The notes beneath the pieces are model-generated. The model was not told the DNA's origin. It ran no database searches and saw only the letters and a program-made list of their open reading frames with translations. DNA of 64,000 nt from Phycisphaeraceae bacterium (GTDB lineage Bacteria; Planctomycetota; Phycisphaerae; Phycisphaerales; Phycisphaeraceae): positions 310,001-374,000 of the forward strand of contig JAVKCD010000025.1 of assembly GCA_040222855.1 (NCBI GenBank), read 5' to 3'. The translations under genes and the position numbers were made by a program. Position 1 is the stretch's first letter. Every line of letters begins with the position of its first letter. This document shows, piece by piece, positions 39,081 through 47,939 of the stretch.

Positions 39081-40217
39081 CTATCGCGCCGTCATCACTG
39101 ATCCAGTCCCGCTCTTGGACCAGCCGGGCAAGTCCAGCTTGACCACGTGACTAGCCCATCCCGCCTTCACGCGTGCTTTTACCTCACGCCAAGCAGGCAC
39201 CGCGCTCACCGCGTCGGCCGCCTCGACACTCGCCGCTCCCACCGCGACGGCGCTCTGAACCGCCAGTTCGGGAGACTCACCTCGCAATAGTGCTGCGAGC
39301 AGGCCCGCGATCGTGCAGTCTCCTGCGCCCGTTGTGCCGACAACTTCCGTTACGAAACATGGTGCATAGAGCTCTTTGTCGATCCAATTAGACCCATCTA
39401 ATCCCAGCACACGGACCATTCGCGACAGACGATCGCTGTCCGCAGCACTCCGCAGATAGAGTCCCTGATCTCCCAGCTTGATCAGCACGACACCCGCACC
39501 CATATCCAGTAATCGATCGCTGACTGACCGCAAGCTGGCACCATCCAGCGGCGGGACCTCACGATCCAGCATGAAACACACTTCGTCATAGCTCGGCACA
39601 AACAGATCGATTGCTGGCAGCACGCGCTTCATCCACGCTGACCAGTCCACCTTGCCGGTCTCCGAATCCGGGTCCACCGCCGCCATGTCCAGGGATGTCG
39701 CCAGCCCGGCACTCTGCGCCCGAGTAAAGACCCTGTGCATGGCTTCCCCGCCGTCAAGTTGGAGATTCCGCATCAAAGGCGGATACCCAAAATGCAGTAC
39801 CTTCGCTCCGACGAGCGAATCTTCAGGAACATCCTTATCGCCAAATGTCGCGTTCGCCCCTGGACAATGCAGAAAATACCGATCCACACCGGGTGGACTG
39901 ATGACCACCGTGTAACTGGTCGTCTCCCCGTTGAGCCGCCGCATCGAACGCGTCAGCGCCGGATCATACCCCTCAAGAATCTCCAGCACGCGCGTCGCAA
40001 ACGGATCATCACCAAGCTTGCCCAATAGGGCGGTTGGCACGCCCAGTCGATGCAACGCGAGCCCGGTGTTCGCGACGGCTCCCCCTGTCGCCGTGAGTGC
40101 CGGACCGACCTCAGTCAGCGCACCAGGCGTCAGCACGCCGTCGCCGTGCGTGAACGCCGGGATAATATCCAGGCAGATATGCCCCGCCACCACAACCTGT
40201 GCAGCCTCTGCCATCAA
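39081..40217 (-). CDS. PfkB family carbohydrate kinase
   Basis: 378 residues, ribokinase-like. It phosphorylates a sugar or sugar acid with ATP. N-terminal VVVAGHICLDIIPA and GGAVANTGLALHRLGVP are the sugar-binding/PfkB signature 1 region, and VVGTTGAGDCTIAGLLAALL is signature 2 with the catalytic Asp of GAGD. It is the last gene of a seven-gene minus-strand operon starting at 47877, 12 bp after the dehydrogenase gene. With the class I aldolase upstream it suggests phosphorylation followed by aldol cleavage. The start could be either of two adjacent Met codons. Substrate unknown. Confidence 0.9.
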   Translation of the reverse strand: MMAEAAQVVVAGHICLDIIPAFTHGDGVLTPGALTEVGPALTATGGAVANTGLALHRLGVPTALLGKLGDDPFATRVLEILEGYDPALTRSMRRLNGETTSYTVVISPPGVDRYFLHCPGANATFGDKDVPEDSLVGAKVLHFGYPPLMRNLQLDGGEAMHRVFTRAQSAGLATSLDMAAVDPDSETGKVDWSAWMKRVLPAIDLFVPSYDEVCFMLDREVPPLDGASLRSVSDRLLDMGAGVVLIKLGDQGLYLRSAADSDRLSRMVRVLGLDGSNWIDKELYAPCFVTEVVGTTGAGDCTIAGLLAALLRGESPELAVQSAVAVGAASVEAADAVSAVPAWREVKARVKAGWASHVVKLDLPGWSKSGTGSVMTAR

Positions 40218-40229
40218 TCAGCCTCTCCA

Positions 40230-41387
40230 TTAACCAATTGCCACCGTCTTCCCGGTTCGCTGCGATTCCAAAGACGCCGTAAACAGATCGTGTGAAGCAC
40301 CCGCTTCTTCGGGCGTAACACAGGTAAATGGCTGACTCATCCCGTCACGCCCGTGCGTCAGCTCGTCACAGAAAGCAGCCCACATCTGCAGAATCGAATC
40401 CGAGAACCCGAACTCAAAAATCCCGCCGGTGATCGACGGATACGCCGACCGATACGGCGTATCGATCTCATTCCATGCCTGCTCACCACCCGACTCATAA
40501 GACAGTGACCGCAGCCGTTTCGGGTCTTTCGTCGAAAACTCCGCGGAGAACGATGTCCCGTTGATGCGGATAAACCAAGTATTCGCATGCCCCGGCGCGA
40601 TTCGTTTGGTCGATAGCGTCATCGGCACCGTGTGTCCCTCATGCTCAAACTCGGTAGCCAGAATCGCGTTGTCCCACGTCTCACATGGAACTTGCTTTCC
40701 ATCTGGACCCGGCCGCGTCTTCATCACATTGGCCAGCAATGCACGGACAGTCTTCGGCGTCCACCCATACCGCAGCGGCAGATGCAGCACATGCATCCCC
40801 AGGTCACCCATGCAGCCATACTCGCCGTTCGTCGCGATCATCCGCTTCCAGTTGATCGCCTTGTTCGGATCGAGGTCGGATGAATGCCAGAATCCAGCAT
40901 CGACATCAATGATCCGCCCGAACCGGCCCTCGGCCACCCACTTTGTGATCTGATAGGCCCCGGGGAAGAACGGCAACTCCGAAGAGCACCGCACCAGCAC
41001 CTCCGGATGCTCTTTAATCACCGCAAGGATCGACCGATTCGCGGGCCGGTCGATCCCAAACGGCTTCTCGCCGAGTAGATGCTTACCTGCCCGGATGATG
41101 TCCGAGTACAGCTTCTCGTGCAGGTGATGCGGCACAGCACAGTAAATCGCATCCACCTCCGAATCGGCTAGCAGCACCTGATAATCCGTCACCGCCTTCG
41201 TCACGGTTGGAACATGCGCCTCAAACCACGCGCTCGCCACAGGATTGGGATCACACACCACAGTGATCTCCGGCAGAAAATCCACCTCCCCGAGATGGCA
41301 CCATCGGCCTACTGCTGATGCGAACTCTCGACCCATCAGCCCGCAGCCAATCACGCCGAACCTGATCTTCTTCTTGGCCTTGCTCAT
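40230..41387 (-). CDS. Gfo/Idh/MocA family oxidoreductase
   Basis: 385 residues. Rossmann domain IRFGVIGCGLMGREFASAVG binds NAD(P), CAVPHHLHEKLYSDIIRAGKHLLGEKPFG carries the EKP Lys typical of the family (landmark only), and the second half is the substrate domain. It probably oxidises or reduces a cyclic polyol or sugar. It lies 4 bp after the aldolase stop and 12 bp before the kinase start, firmly in the operon. Dehydrogenase, kinase and aldolase together resemble inositol-type or oxidised-sugar catabolism, but the substrate cannot be named. Confidence 0.9.
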   Translation of the reverse strand: MSKAKKKIRFGVIGCGLMGREFASAVGRWCHLGEVDFLPEITVVCDPNPVASAWFEAHVPTVTKAVTDYQVLLADSEVDAIYCAVPHHLHEKLYSDIIRAGKHLLGEKPFGIDRPANRSILAVIKEHPEVLVRCSSELPFFPGAYQITKWVAEGRFGRIIDVDAGFWHSSDLDPNKAINWKRMIATNGEYGCMGDLGMHVLHLPLRYGWTPKTVRALLANVMKTRPGPDGKQVPCETWDNAILATEFEHEGHTVPMTLSTKRIAPGHANTWFIRINGTSFSAEFSTKDPKRLRSLSYESGGEQAWNEIDTPYRSAYPSITGGIFEFGFSDSILQMWAAFCDELTHGRDGMSQPFTCVTPEEAGASHDLFTASLESQRTGKTVAIG

Positions 41388-41391
41388 TGCC

Positions 41392-42228
41392 TCAACCCTT
41401 CACCAGCTTAAGAGCTCGATCCGCTGTAATGCCCTCATGGACCACCGCCATCAGAGCCCGCGTGATCCCCGCAGGATTCTCATGCTGGATCACGTTACGC
41501 CCGTACACAATGCCCTTCGCGCCCGTCTTCATCAGCTTCTCGGTGCGATCAAGGATCACCTGATCCGAAACCTTCCCGCCACCACGCACCAGAACCGGGA
41601 TCGCCCCCGCCGTCTCGATCACGGCAGGATAATCCGACGGATCATCAGTAGGGTCCGCCTTGATAATGTCCGCACCCAGTTCCACCGCCTGCCGGACCAA
41701 CGGCAGAATCTTCTCCGGATCACCGTCCACCATGTACCCGCCCGCCTTCTCATTGGACTGGAACACCAATGGCTCAATCATCAGCGGCATCGCAGCGTCA
41801 TCACACATCGGCTTGAGCCTCAGAATATTCTGGATGCACTGGTCCGTGACCTCGGGCTGCTCGGGTATCTGGAATAAGTTGACCACAACGCACGCCGCAT
41901 CGAGTCGAATCGCCTGCGTGACAGGCTGCTCAATCATCCGACTAAACAGCGTCTTCGGCAGCTTCTTCCCGTACACATTCGCCACGTCCGTTCGTAGCAC
42001 CAGCGACGGCTTCTGCCGTCCCGGCACCCGCTGAAGCACCCCCGCCTGACCGACGGTCAACTGGATCGCATCAGGCGAAGCCTCCACCAACGTTGCCACG
42101 GCCTTCTCGATGCTCTCCAAACCCCCGCGAATAAAGCCAAGCTCATTGAAGAACCCGTGGTCGATCGCCACATCAAAACAGCAACCCGAGGTCGCATTGA
42201 ACAGTCGCTTGATCCGATAGTCTTTCAT
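41392..42228 (-). CDS. Class I aldolase, DhnA/LacD type
   Basis: 278 residues from the second Met (42228), four codons into the longest frame. It is a (beta/alpha)8 aldolase: FDVAIDHGFFNE near the start, GADIIKADPTDD with the candidate Schiff-base Lys, and VLVRGGGKVSDQ at the phosphate-binding end. It should split a phosphorylated keto-sugar in the cytoplasm. It lies between the permease and dehydrogenase genes. Similar DeoC/LacD-type proteins accompany PfkB kinases and MocA-type dehydrogenases in inositol-like clusters; this parallel is from memory and is the best available clue to function. Confidence 0.8.
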   Translation of the reverse strand: MKDYRIKRLFNATSGCCFDVAIDHGFFNELGFIRGGLESIEKAVATLVEASPDAIQLTVGQAGVLQRVPGRQKPSLVLRTDVANVYGKKLPKTLFSRMIEQPVTQAIRLDAACVVVNLFQIPEQPEVTDQCIQNILRLKPMCDDAAMPLMIEPLVFQSNEKAGGYMVDGDPEKILPLVRQAVELGADIIKADPTDDPSDYPAVIETAGAIPVLVRGGGKVSDQVILDRTEKLMKTGAKGIVYGRNVIQHENPAGITRALMAVVHEGITADRALKLVKG

Positions 42229-42315
42229 CGCACGTACCAACTTTCTGATCGTGAACAGCCTGTCTCTCTAAGAACCGTAAGAACAACACGAGGCTCAAAT
42301 GCGGTGCGGGGGGGG

Positions 42316-43182
42316 TCACCCCTTAACAGCACCGAGTTGTATGCCTTTCACCAGTTGTTTCTGCAGCAACACAAAGACGATCACCATCGGGATAATCGCC
42401 ATCGTTACCGCCGCCATCATCAAGTGAGTCGCTTGCCCTGACGTCGTATCAAACGCCAGCAGAGCAATCGGCAACGTGAACTTGTAGTCACTCCGCAACA
42501 TCACCAGCGGCCAGAAGAACGAGTTGTAGTTCCCCATAAACGTAAAGATCGCTAGCGTCACCAGCCCGGGACGAGCCAGCGGCATCACCACCTCCCAGTA
42601 AATCTGCCACTTCGTTGCCCCATCAATCTCCGCCGCCTCATCCAGCGACCGTGGAACAGTCAGCATGAACTGACGGAGCAGAAACGTCCCGAACGCCGTG
42701 AACGATGCCGGGATGATCAGCCCCGACAGCGTGTCCACCAGCCCCAGACTGATCATGATCTGATAGTTCGGGATCATCATCACCAGCCCCGGCAGCATCA
42801 TGGTCGCCAAGTACAACAAGAACACAGCGTCCCGACCCGGCCAACGCAATCGAGTGAACGCAAACGCCGCCAGTGACGATGTAAACACCTGTAGAAACGT
42901 CACCCAGGTCGCCACAAACAGGCTGTTCACATAAGCCCTCGCGAATGCAACCCGCTCGAACACCTCCGCGTAGTTGATCCACTGGACGCCTCGATCGCCA
43001 GGCAACCAGCTCGGCTGCCCCAGATCGCCCGCGTGCTTGAGACTCGTAAGGATCATCCACACAAACGGCAGAACCAGCAGAAAGCCCATCACCGCCAGCG
43101 CGATGTTCAACATCAACCCGCTCGCGTACTTTCGCGCATCGGCTTTCAACCTTCGTTGCTCGTGGCTTCGTAGATCACTCAT
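42316..43182 (-). CDS. Carbohydrate ABC transporter permease, MalG type
   Basis: 288 residues from the ATG at 43182, which overlaps the upstream permease gene by 8 bp; a longer frame would invade that gene. Six hydrophobic segments are visible (first: LNIALAVMGFLLVLPFVWMI). The cytoplasmic EAA loop, contacting the ATPase, is VPRSLDEAAEIDGATKWQIYWEVVMPLARPG (landmark, typical EAA-G motif). It forms the inner-membrane channel with the MalF-type partner. After the stop lies a run of eight G (42308-42315). Confidence 0.92.
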   Translation of the reverse strand: MSDLRSHEQRRLKADARKYASGLMLNIALAVMGFLLVLPFVWMILTSLKHAGDLGQPSWLPGDRGVQWINYAEVFERVAFARAYVNSLFVATWVTFLQVFTSSLAAFAFTRLRWPGRDAVFLLYLATMMLPGLVMMIPNYQIMISLGLVDTLSGLIIPASFTAFGTFLLRQFMLTVPRSLDEAAEIDGATKWQIYWEVVMPLARPGLVTLAIFTFMGNYNSFFWPLVMLRSDYKFTLPIALLAFDTTSGQATHLMMAAVTMAIIPMVIVFVLLQKQLVKGIQLGAVKG

Positions 43183-44671
43183 TGACGTACCGATTCCCGA
43201 ACTTCCAGTTGAAAAGAGTGACACTAAACACCAGCAGGAACAACACCCACGCCACCGCCGAGGCAAGCCCCAGGCGACCTGTCACAAACCCTTCTTCATA
43301 AACGTGATAGCTCAGCGTTGTCGTCGCTCCAGCGGGCCCGCCGTTCGTCATAACCCGTGCCATCTCAAACCCGCCCTGCAGCCCCGCGATCGTTGACATC
43401 ACGAGGATAAAAAACGTCGTCGGGGCCAGCTGCGGCCAGGTGACACTCCAGAACCGCTGGAACCGAGTCGCTCCGTCGATGTCCGCCGCCTCGTAGAGGT
43501 CCTCCGGTATATTTGTCAGTGCTGCGAGATAAAGCAGCATGTTGTTCGACCCGATCGCCGCCCACAGTCCCATGATCATCAAGGCTGGCTTGGCAAAGTT
43601 CGGGTCATTCAACCAACTCGGCGGCTCAAGCCCATCCGCCGCCATCGCTGGCAGTCGATACGCCACCACCGCTAATCCGAGCACCACAAACTGGCCCACC
43701 AGGCTCAGCAGCGCGATCACCAACGCCTCGTCAAAACCCGAGCTCCTGCGTCCGGGGAATCGCTCACCTGATCCTAGCCTTCTGAGCTGATAAAGCAGCA
43801 CAAACAGAACCATCACCGCCAGCACCCACCACGTCGCCGCCGTCATCAGCCACTGCGACGCCACCACAAACGGGATCATCAACACGATGACCGGAAGCAC
43901 AGCCGCACGACGGTCGAGTTCGCCATCGAGATACGCCTGCCGCATCTTCCCGAGCCCCCACCCAAGCAGCAACGCCATCACCGCATAGCCCACGAACAGC
44001 AATCCCTGCACCAGCACAGGCGAGACGCTCATCACCCCGCCCGCCACGACATCCAGCGCCGGGTCCAACGCTCGGTTCACCGGCCCGGTCTCCCGGCTAT
44101 ACAGCTTCTTCCACACCAGAAAAGTTGGTACGCCCGCCACAAACGATGGGGTATAGAAAATCGTTCTGTAGAACGTGTTGCCCAGCACAGACCCTCCCAG
44201 CAGCATCACCCCCATCACCGATAGGAACAGCACGGTCATCGCGGACCACGCCAAACCCGCCGCCGTCAAGAGAACACACCCCACAAACAAACCCAGACTC
44301 CCCACAATCCACCCCATCGCGCGCCCGCCCCCAGCTCTGGGGTCCTTGCTCAGCAGCATCGCGAAGTACAGCGAACCAAGCACCGACACCGGGATCGCCA
44401 ACATGAAGAACAGCGTGTTGCCCAGATACACGATGAACTTCGCATCCCATGAAAACTGATCGCCCACCGAGAACATCTCAACCAGGTTGCCCAAGCCGAT
44501 GAACTCAAGGTTGCCATCATCCTTATAGGCGTTATGAAGCGTCAGGTCCCAGTTGGTAAACGCCATCAGAAGGCTAAAAAACACGGCAAAAACAGTGAAA
44601 ATCAACACCCCGATGATGTTCGGGCTTAAAAACAGAAGACCGGCCACCAAGTCCGTTCGCTTGCGAGTCAC
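43175..44671 (-). CDS. Carbohydrate ABC transporter permease, MalF type (enlarged)
   Basis: 498 residues, well above the usual about 300 for this family. N-terminal LFLSPNIIGVLIFTVFAVFF and the C-terminal EAA loop (EDLYEAADIDGATRFQRFW) with following helices are normal. Between them is an additional region of about 170 residues with several hydrophobic stretches (for example VLPVIVLMIPFVVASQWLM and WWVLAVMVLFVLLYQL). It overlaps both neighbours (4 bp with the binding-protein gene, 8 bp with the second permease), so all three are coupled. Role of the extra membrane part unknown. Confidence 0.9.
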   Translation of the reverse strand: MTRKRTDLVAGLLFLSPNIIGVLIFTVFAVFFSLLMAFTNWDLTLHNAYKDDGNLEFIGLGNLVEMFSVGDQFSWDAKFIVYLGNTLFFMLAIPVSVLGSLYFAMLLSKDPRAGGGRAMGWIVGSLGLFVGCVLLTAAGLAWSAMTVLFLSVMGVMLLGGSVLGNTFYRTIFYTPSFVAGVPTFLVWKKLYSRETGPVNRALDPALDVVAGGVMSVSPVLVQGLLFVGYAVMALLLGWGLGKMRQAYLDGELDRRAAVLPVIVLMIPFVVASQWLMTAATWWVLAVMVLFVLLYQLRRLGSGERFPGRRSSGFDEALVIALLSLVGQFVVLGLAVVAYRLPAMAADGLEPPSWLNDPNFAKPALMIMGLWAAIGSNNMLLYLAALTNIPEDLYEAADIDGATRFQRFWSVTWPQLAPTTFFILVMSTIAGLQGGFEMARVMTNGGPAGATTTLSYHVYEEGFVTGRLGLASAVAWVLFLLVFSVTLFNWKFGNRYVNE

Positions 44672-46341
44672 ATCCCACCCCCCGTCGATCCGCTGCTCGC
44701 CAAGGGCTCTGCGACCTCCGCCGTCAACAACCCCTCCGATGCATAGTACGCCTTAAGAAACGGGTTGTTGACCCACACCTCAGGAATTGGTTGGTCCGCC
44801 TCCTTGAGCGCATCGATCCGCCTCTGAACAGCCAGTCGTCTCTCGTATTCATCGCGCACCGTCGGGTCACGCTCAACACGCTTGCGGATCTCGCGGTTCA
44901 GCGTCGCTTCGGTCCGCTCCGCAGCCATTGCCGCAGAGATCATGCCCGCCAGAAAACGATCTCGAAAATCTTTGATTTCACGCTCAACCACCGTCGGCAG
45001 CACAAACGGGCTGTACTCGTCGCCGATCGCGATCGTCTCCGCGATCTTGGCAGCCGGCCCGTGCAGTCCCCACTCGTTGGGATAAGCCTCTGGCCGAAGA
45101 TAAGCCTCGATATGCGTAAACGCAGGATTAGGCGGCAGCGCGTCCGCATCCTCAACAATCAGATTGTTGTAGTCAGCACTGGCCAGATACGCCAGAAACA
45201 GCGTTGCCAGCTCCGGGTAATCCGTGTCCTTGTAGATGATCGCCCCGCGCGTCCCGATGCTCGAGTTCGGGAACCCCCCATGAGGCGGCTCCGCAAAACC
45301 AAGCTCGCCCAACCGGTCAAACTGACGAAGCTGCAACAGCCAGTACCGCCCGCCTTCGATCATCGCGTACTTGCCCGCACCAAACATCGGTAGGTCCGCT
45401 CCACCATAAGCCTGCGCCGATGAAAACGCGTCAATGTCATCAGGCGTTGGCACAATGTTGAGGTCATACATCCACCGCCGACCTCGTTCGAGTGACTCCG
45501 CATATCGCGCATCATTCAGCACCGAGGCCGTCATCGTTTCGTTGAACCGTGGCAACCCGACGCCCCGATGCATCCGCACCCAATCGATCTTGTTGAGGAA
45601 AAAAACCTCACGACGCGACAGCCCCGCATTCGCCTCATCACAAAAAGCAGCCCCAATCCGCTCAAACGCCTCGAACGTCCAACGCTCAGGCGGAGGATCA
45701 AGCCCCAGCGAACGAAATAGCTCCACATTAACCGTCAAAAAACTCGACGAAACATTCCCCGGAAACATGTACTGCCGCCCCTCCACCAGCAGCTCCGGCT
45801 CGAGTGCCGCATACGTCTTCGACAGATCAAACCCCATCGTCTTCGCTTGCTCGGTCACATCAAGCAGCACCCCCATCTCAACAAACATGCGCATACTCGA
45901 CCCGTTGAACACGTCCATGATGTCCGCCGCCACCCCCGACACCGCCTGGATCTTCTGCTTCGTGTCATCCCGACTCGCCGTGTCCAGCCGCACCTCCGCC
46001 ACAGGCAGCCGCACCGTCACCGGCAGCACACCGGCATCCATCTCCTCTGCGAACAAACCCGCCAGCCCCGGTTGCACCGCAACAAGATCGTCTACCAGCG
46101 TCACTGGAATCTCCGCTCGCAACGCCTCTGCATCATCGAGCGATGTGACCACCACTTCCGTCGAGTGACCCGCTTTGATCTGCCACCGATGAAACCGATT
46201 GACCTGCTCGCCCCGCGTGGGTGCAGGGTCCGTCACCCAGTACAGCACCGGCACCCGACTCGACAGGTCTGGATAGCTCATGCGCACCGCAGCACTCGAG
46301 ATCAGCAGCACGACCAGAATACTCGTGAAAAGTGCCTTCAT
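44668..46341 (-). CDS. ABC transporter extracellular solute-binding protein
   Basis: 557 residues, somewhat long for family 1 sugar-binding proteins. The N terminus (LFTSILVVLLISSAAVRM) is a membrane segment or signal anchor without a lipobox Cys. Landmarks are DIMDVFNGSSMRMFVEMGVL, LLVEGRQYMFPGNVSS, RWTFEAFERIGAAFCDEAN and MFGAGKYAMIEGGRYWLLQL, typical of sugar-binding proteins. A charged C-terminal segment (RTEATLNREIRKRVERD) may be helical. It is co-transcribed with the two permeases and should present the sugar to them on the periplasmic side. No matching ATPase gene is in the window. Confidence 0.88.
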   Translation of the reverse strand: MKALFTSILVVLLISSAAVRMSYPDLSSRVPVLYWVTDPAPTRGEQVNRFHRWQIKAGHSTEVVVTSLDDAEALRAEIPVTLVDDLVAVQPGLAGLFAEEMDAGVLPVTVRLPVAEVRLDTASRDDTKQKIQAVSGVAADIMDVFNGSSMRMFVEMGVLLDVTEQAKTMGFDLSKTYAALEPELLVEGRQYMFPGNVSSSFLTVNVELFRSLGLDPPPERWTFEAFERIGAAFCDEANAGLSRREVFFLNKIDWVRMHRGVGLPRFNETMTASVLNDARYAESLERGRRWMYDLNIVPTPDDIDAFSSAQAYGGADLPMFGAGKYAMIEGGRYWLLQLRQFDRLGELGFAEPPHGGFPNSSIGTRGAIIYKDTDYPELATLFLAYLASADYNNLIVEDADALPPNPAFTHIEAYLRPEAYPNEWGLHGPAAKIAETIAIGDEYSPFVLPTVVEREIKDFRDRFLAGMISAAMAAERTEATLNREIRKRVERDPTVRDEYERRLAVQRRIDALKEADQPIPEVWVNNPFLKAYYASEGLLTAEVAEPLASSGSTGGGM

Positions 46342-46368
46342 TGACGAATCAGAACCTCACAACCGGAT

Positions 46369-47877
46369 TCAAGCGTACCCCGGCAGGTACTCCGCTTCTG
46401 CCTCAAACATCGCCGCCGACATGGCCGTAATCTCCCCAGGCGTACACACCGCCTGACACAACGGGTCCAACAGTAAAGCATGCGTTGCCGCAGATCGGCT
46501 TCGCTCGATCGCCGCTGTCGCCGCCAGATCAAAAAAGGCCATATTGCTCGCGCAAATATGACCCATGGCCGCCGGAAGGGCTCCGTATCGAGTCGGTTGT
46601 ACCCCATTCCCATCCACCAAACACGCCACTTCCACCACGCCATCCCCCGACAGATTCGTGATCAGCTTCCCCGCCTCGCCATGCGCCCGCACCGGCCGAT
46701 TCATCACATTCCCGTGAATCCGATACGGCACATCCTTCTCGATCGCCTCGATGATCCACGACGCATACTCCCACGACCGCTCGTTCTCGAAGGTCTCCTC
46801 TCCCTGAAGCATCCGCTCGCGATGCCCATCACTCGCCGCCCGCCAGGCCGGCCAGTTCGTCGCGTAAAATCGCGAGCCCCCGTGATACCCCAGCCGCAGT
46901 AGCTTCCGACCCGCCTCGGACTTTCGGTAGTACGGCAGATACTCCGAGAGATGCCCCGAACTCTCCGTGATAAACGCCCCGAAGTGCAGGCACATGTCCT
47001 TCCGAATCAGGTCTTCCTGCTGATATTCACGCCCGACGTCCGCACCCCGCGTCTCGTCCGCCGCATCAAACCGCGCCAACCCCGACGCCGCTTCCGCATG
47101 ACCCTCGCTCACCTCACGAGCAAACCGCTCGTACAGAACCTTCCGATACAGATCCTCCCCCCGGTGCTCGAGCTTCGTGAACCACGCCAGATGATTGATC
47201 CCCGCGCAGGCCCAGTCCAACTCCTCGTAGGGAACCCCCGCGTACTCGGCCAGCAGATGACTCGTCCCCTGCACGCTGTGGCACAACCCCACGACCGGCA
47301 CCTCCGGCACCCCGCGACCCGCCGCAAGAATCATCATGCTCATCGGATTGGTGTAGTTAAGCATTAGCGCCCCAGGACACAGCTCCCGCATATCGCGCAG
47401 GATGTCGAGGAACACCGGCACCGTCCGCAGCCCTTTGAACAGCCCCCCAGGCCCGATCGTGTCGCCGATGCACTGATCCACCCCGAACCGAAGCGGGATG
47501 TCGTTGTCCATCTCCACACACGCCAGCCCCGACACTTCCACGCAGCACACCGCGTAGTCCGTCCCCGGCAGCGCCCGCTTGCGATCCGTCTCCGCCCGCA
47601 CCGTCCACTTCCCCTCCATTCCCATCTGTCCAATCAGCAACTCGATCACCCGCTTCATCAATCCCAGCCGCGTCGTATCGACATCCACCAGCCGAAACTC
47701 CCCCCGACTCCCCCCCGGCATCGCCATGACATCCCGGCACAGCACCGGACAGAACATCGACCCCGCCCCCAGAAACGTCACGTTCAGCGGCCTCGGCAGA
47801 GTTCCATCAAAACCGCGCGCACCCTCAGCCGTCCGCACATGCCCCTCGTGTCCCGCCTTCTCATGTTGCTTGGCCAT
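46369..47877 (-). CDS. GH4 family alpha-galactosidase/alpha-glucosidase-like enzyme
   Basis: 502 residues. GH4 enzymes use NAD and a divalent metal to cleave glycosides by an oxidation-elimination route in the cytoplasm. Seen: VTFLGAGSMFCPVLCRDV (NAD-binding loop), MLNYTNPMSMM, GLCHSVQGT with the metal Cys and the CHSV form associated with alpha-galactosidase/alpha-glucosidase branches, and CAGINHLAWF. An about 30-residue charged N-terminal extension is unusual. It is the first gene of the uptake operon, divergent from an AraC regulator. The product probably flows into the kinase/aldolase steps. The exact glycone is uncertain. Confidence 0.9.
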   Translation of the reverse strand: MAKQHEKAGHEGHVRTAEGARGFDGTLPRPLNVTFLGAGSMFCPVLCRDVMAMPGGSRGEFRLVDVDTTRLGLMKRVIELLIGQMGMEGKWTVRAETDRKRALPGTDYAVCCVEVSGLACVEMDNDIPLRFGVDQCIGDTIGPGGLFKGLRTVPVFLDILRDMRELCPGALMLNYTNPMSMMILAAGRGVPEVPVVGLCHSVQGTSHLLAEYAGVPYEELDWACAGINHLAWFTKLEHRGEDLYRKVLYERFAREVSEGHAEAASGLARFDAADETRGADVGREYQQEDLIRKDMCLHFGAFITESSGHLSEYLPYYRKSEAGRKLLRLGYHGGSRFYATNWPAWRAASDGHRERMLQGEETFENERSWEYASWIIEAIEKDVPYRIHGNVMNRPVRAHGEAGKLITNLSGDGVVEVACLVDGNGVQPTRYGALPAAMGHICASNMAFFDLAATAAIERSRSAATHALLLDPLCQAVCTPGEITAMSAAMFEAEAEYLPGYA

Positions 47878-47889
47878 ACGTCTATTCCT

Positions 47890-47914
47890 GATTCAATAGA
47901 TTCGTCGATTCGTG
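47890..47914. promoter_or_regulatory. Direct GATTC repeats between GH4 operon and AraC gene
   Basis: GATTC occurs at 47890, 47899 and 47907, the last two as tandem GATTCGTC/GATTCGTG. AraC-type activators often bind direct repeats, and this is the only repeated motif in the 62-bp divergent intergenic region. Binding is inference. Confidence 0.35.
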
Positions 47915-47939
47915 AAATTACCGTTTAGAATGACGTCAA

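Noticed and set aside
39081-42228. myo-Inositol catabolic cluster
   Set aside because: Kinase, dehydrogenase and aldolase resemble IolC, IolG and IolJ roles, but IolB, IolD, IolE and IolA equivalents are missing, so the name is not justified.
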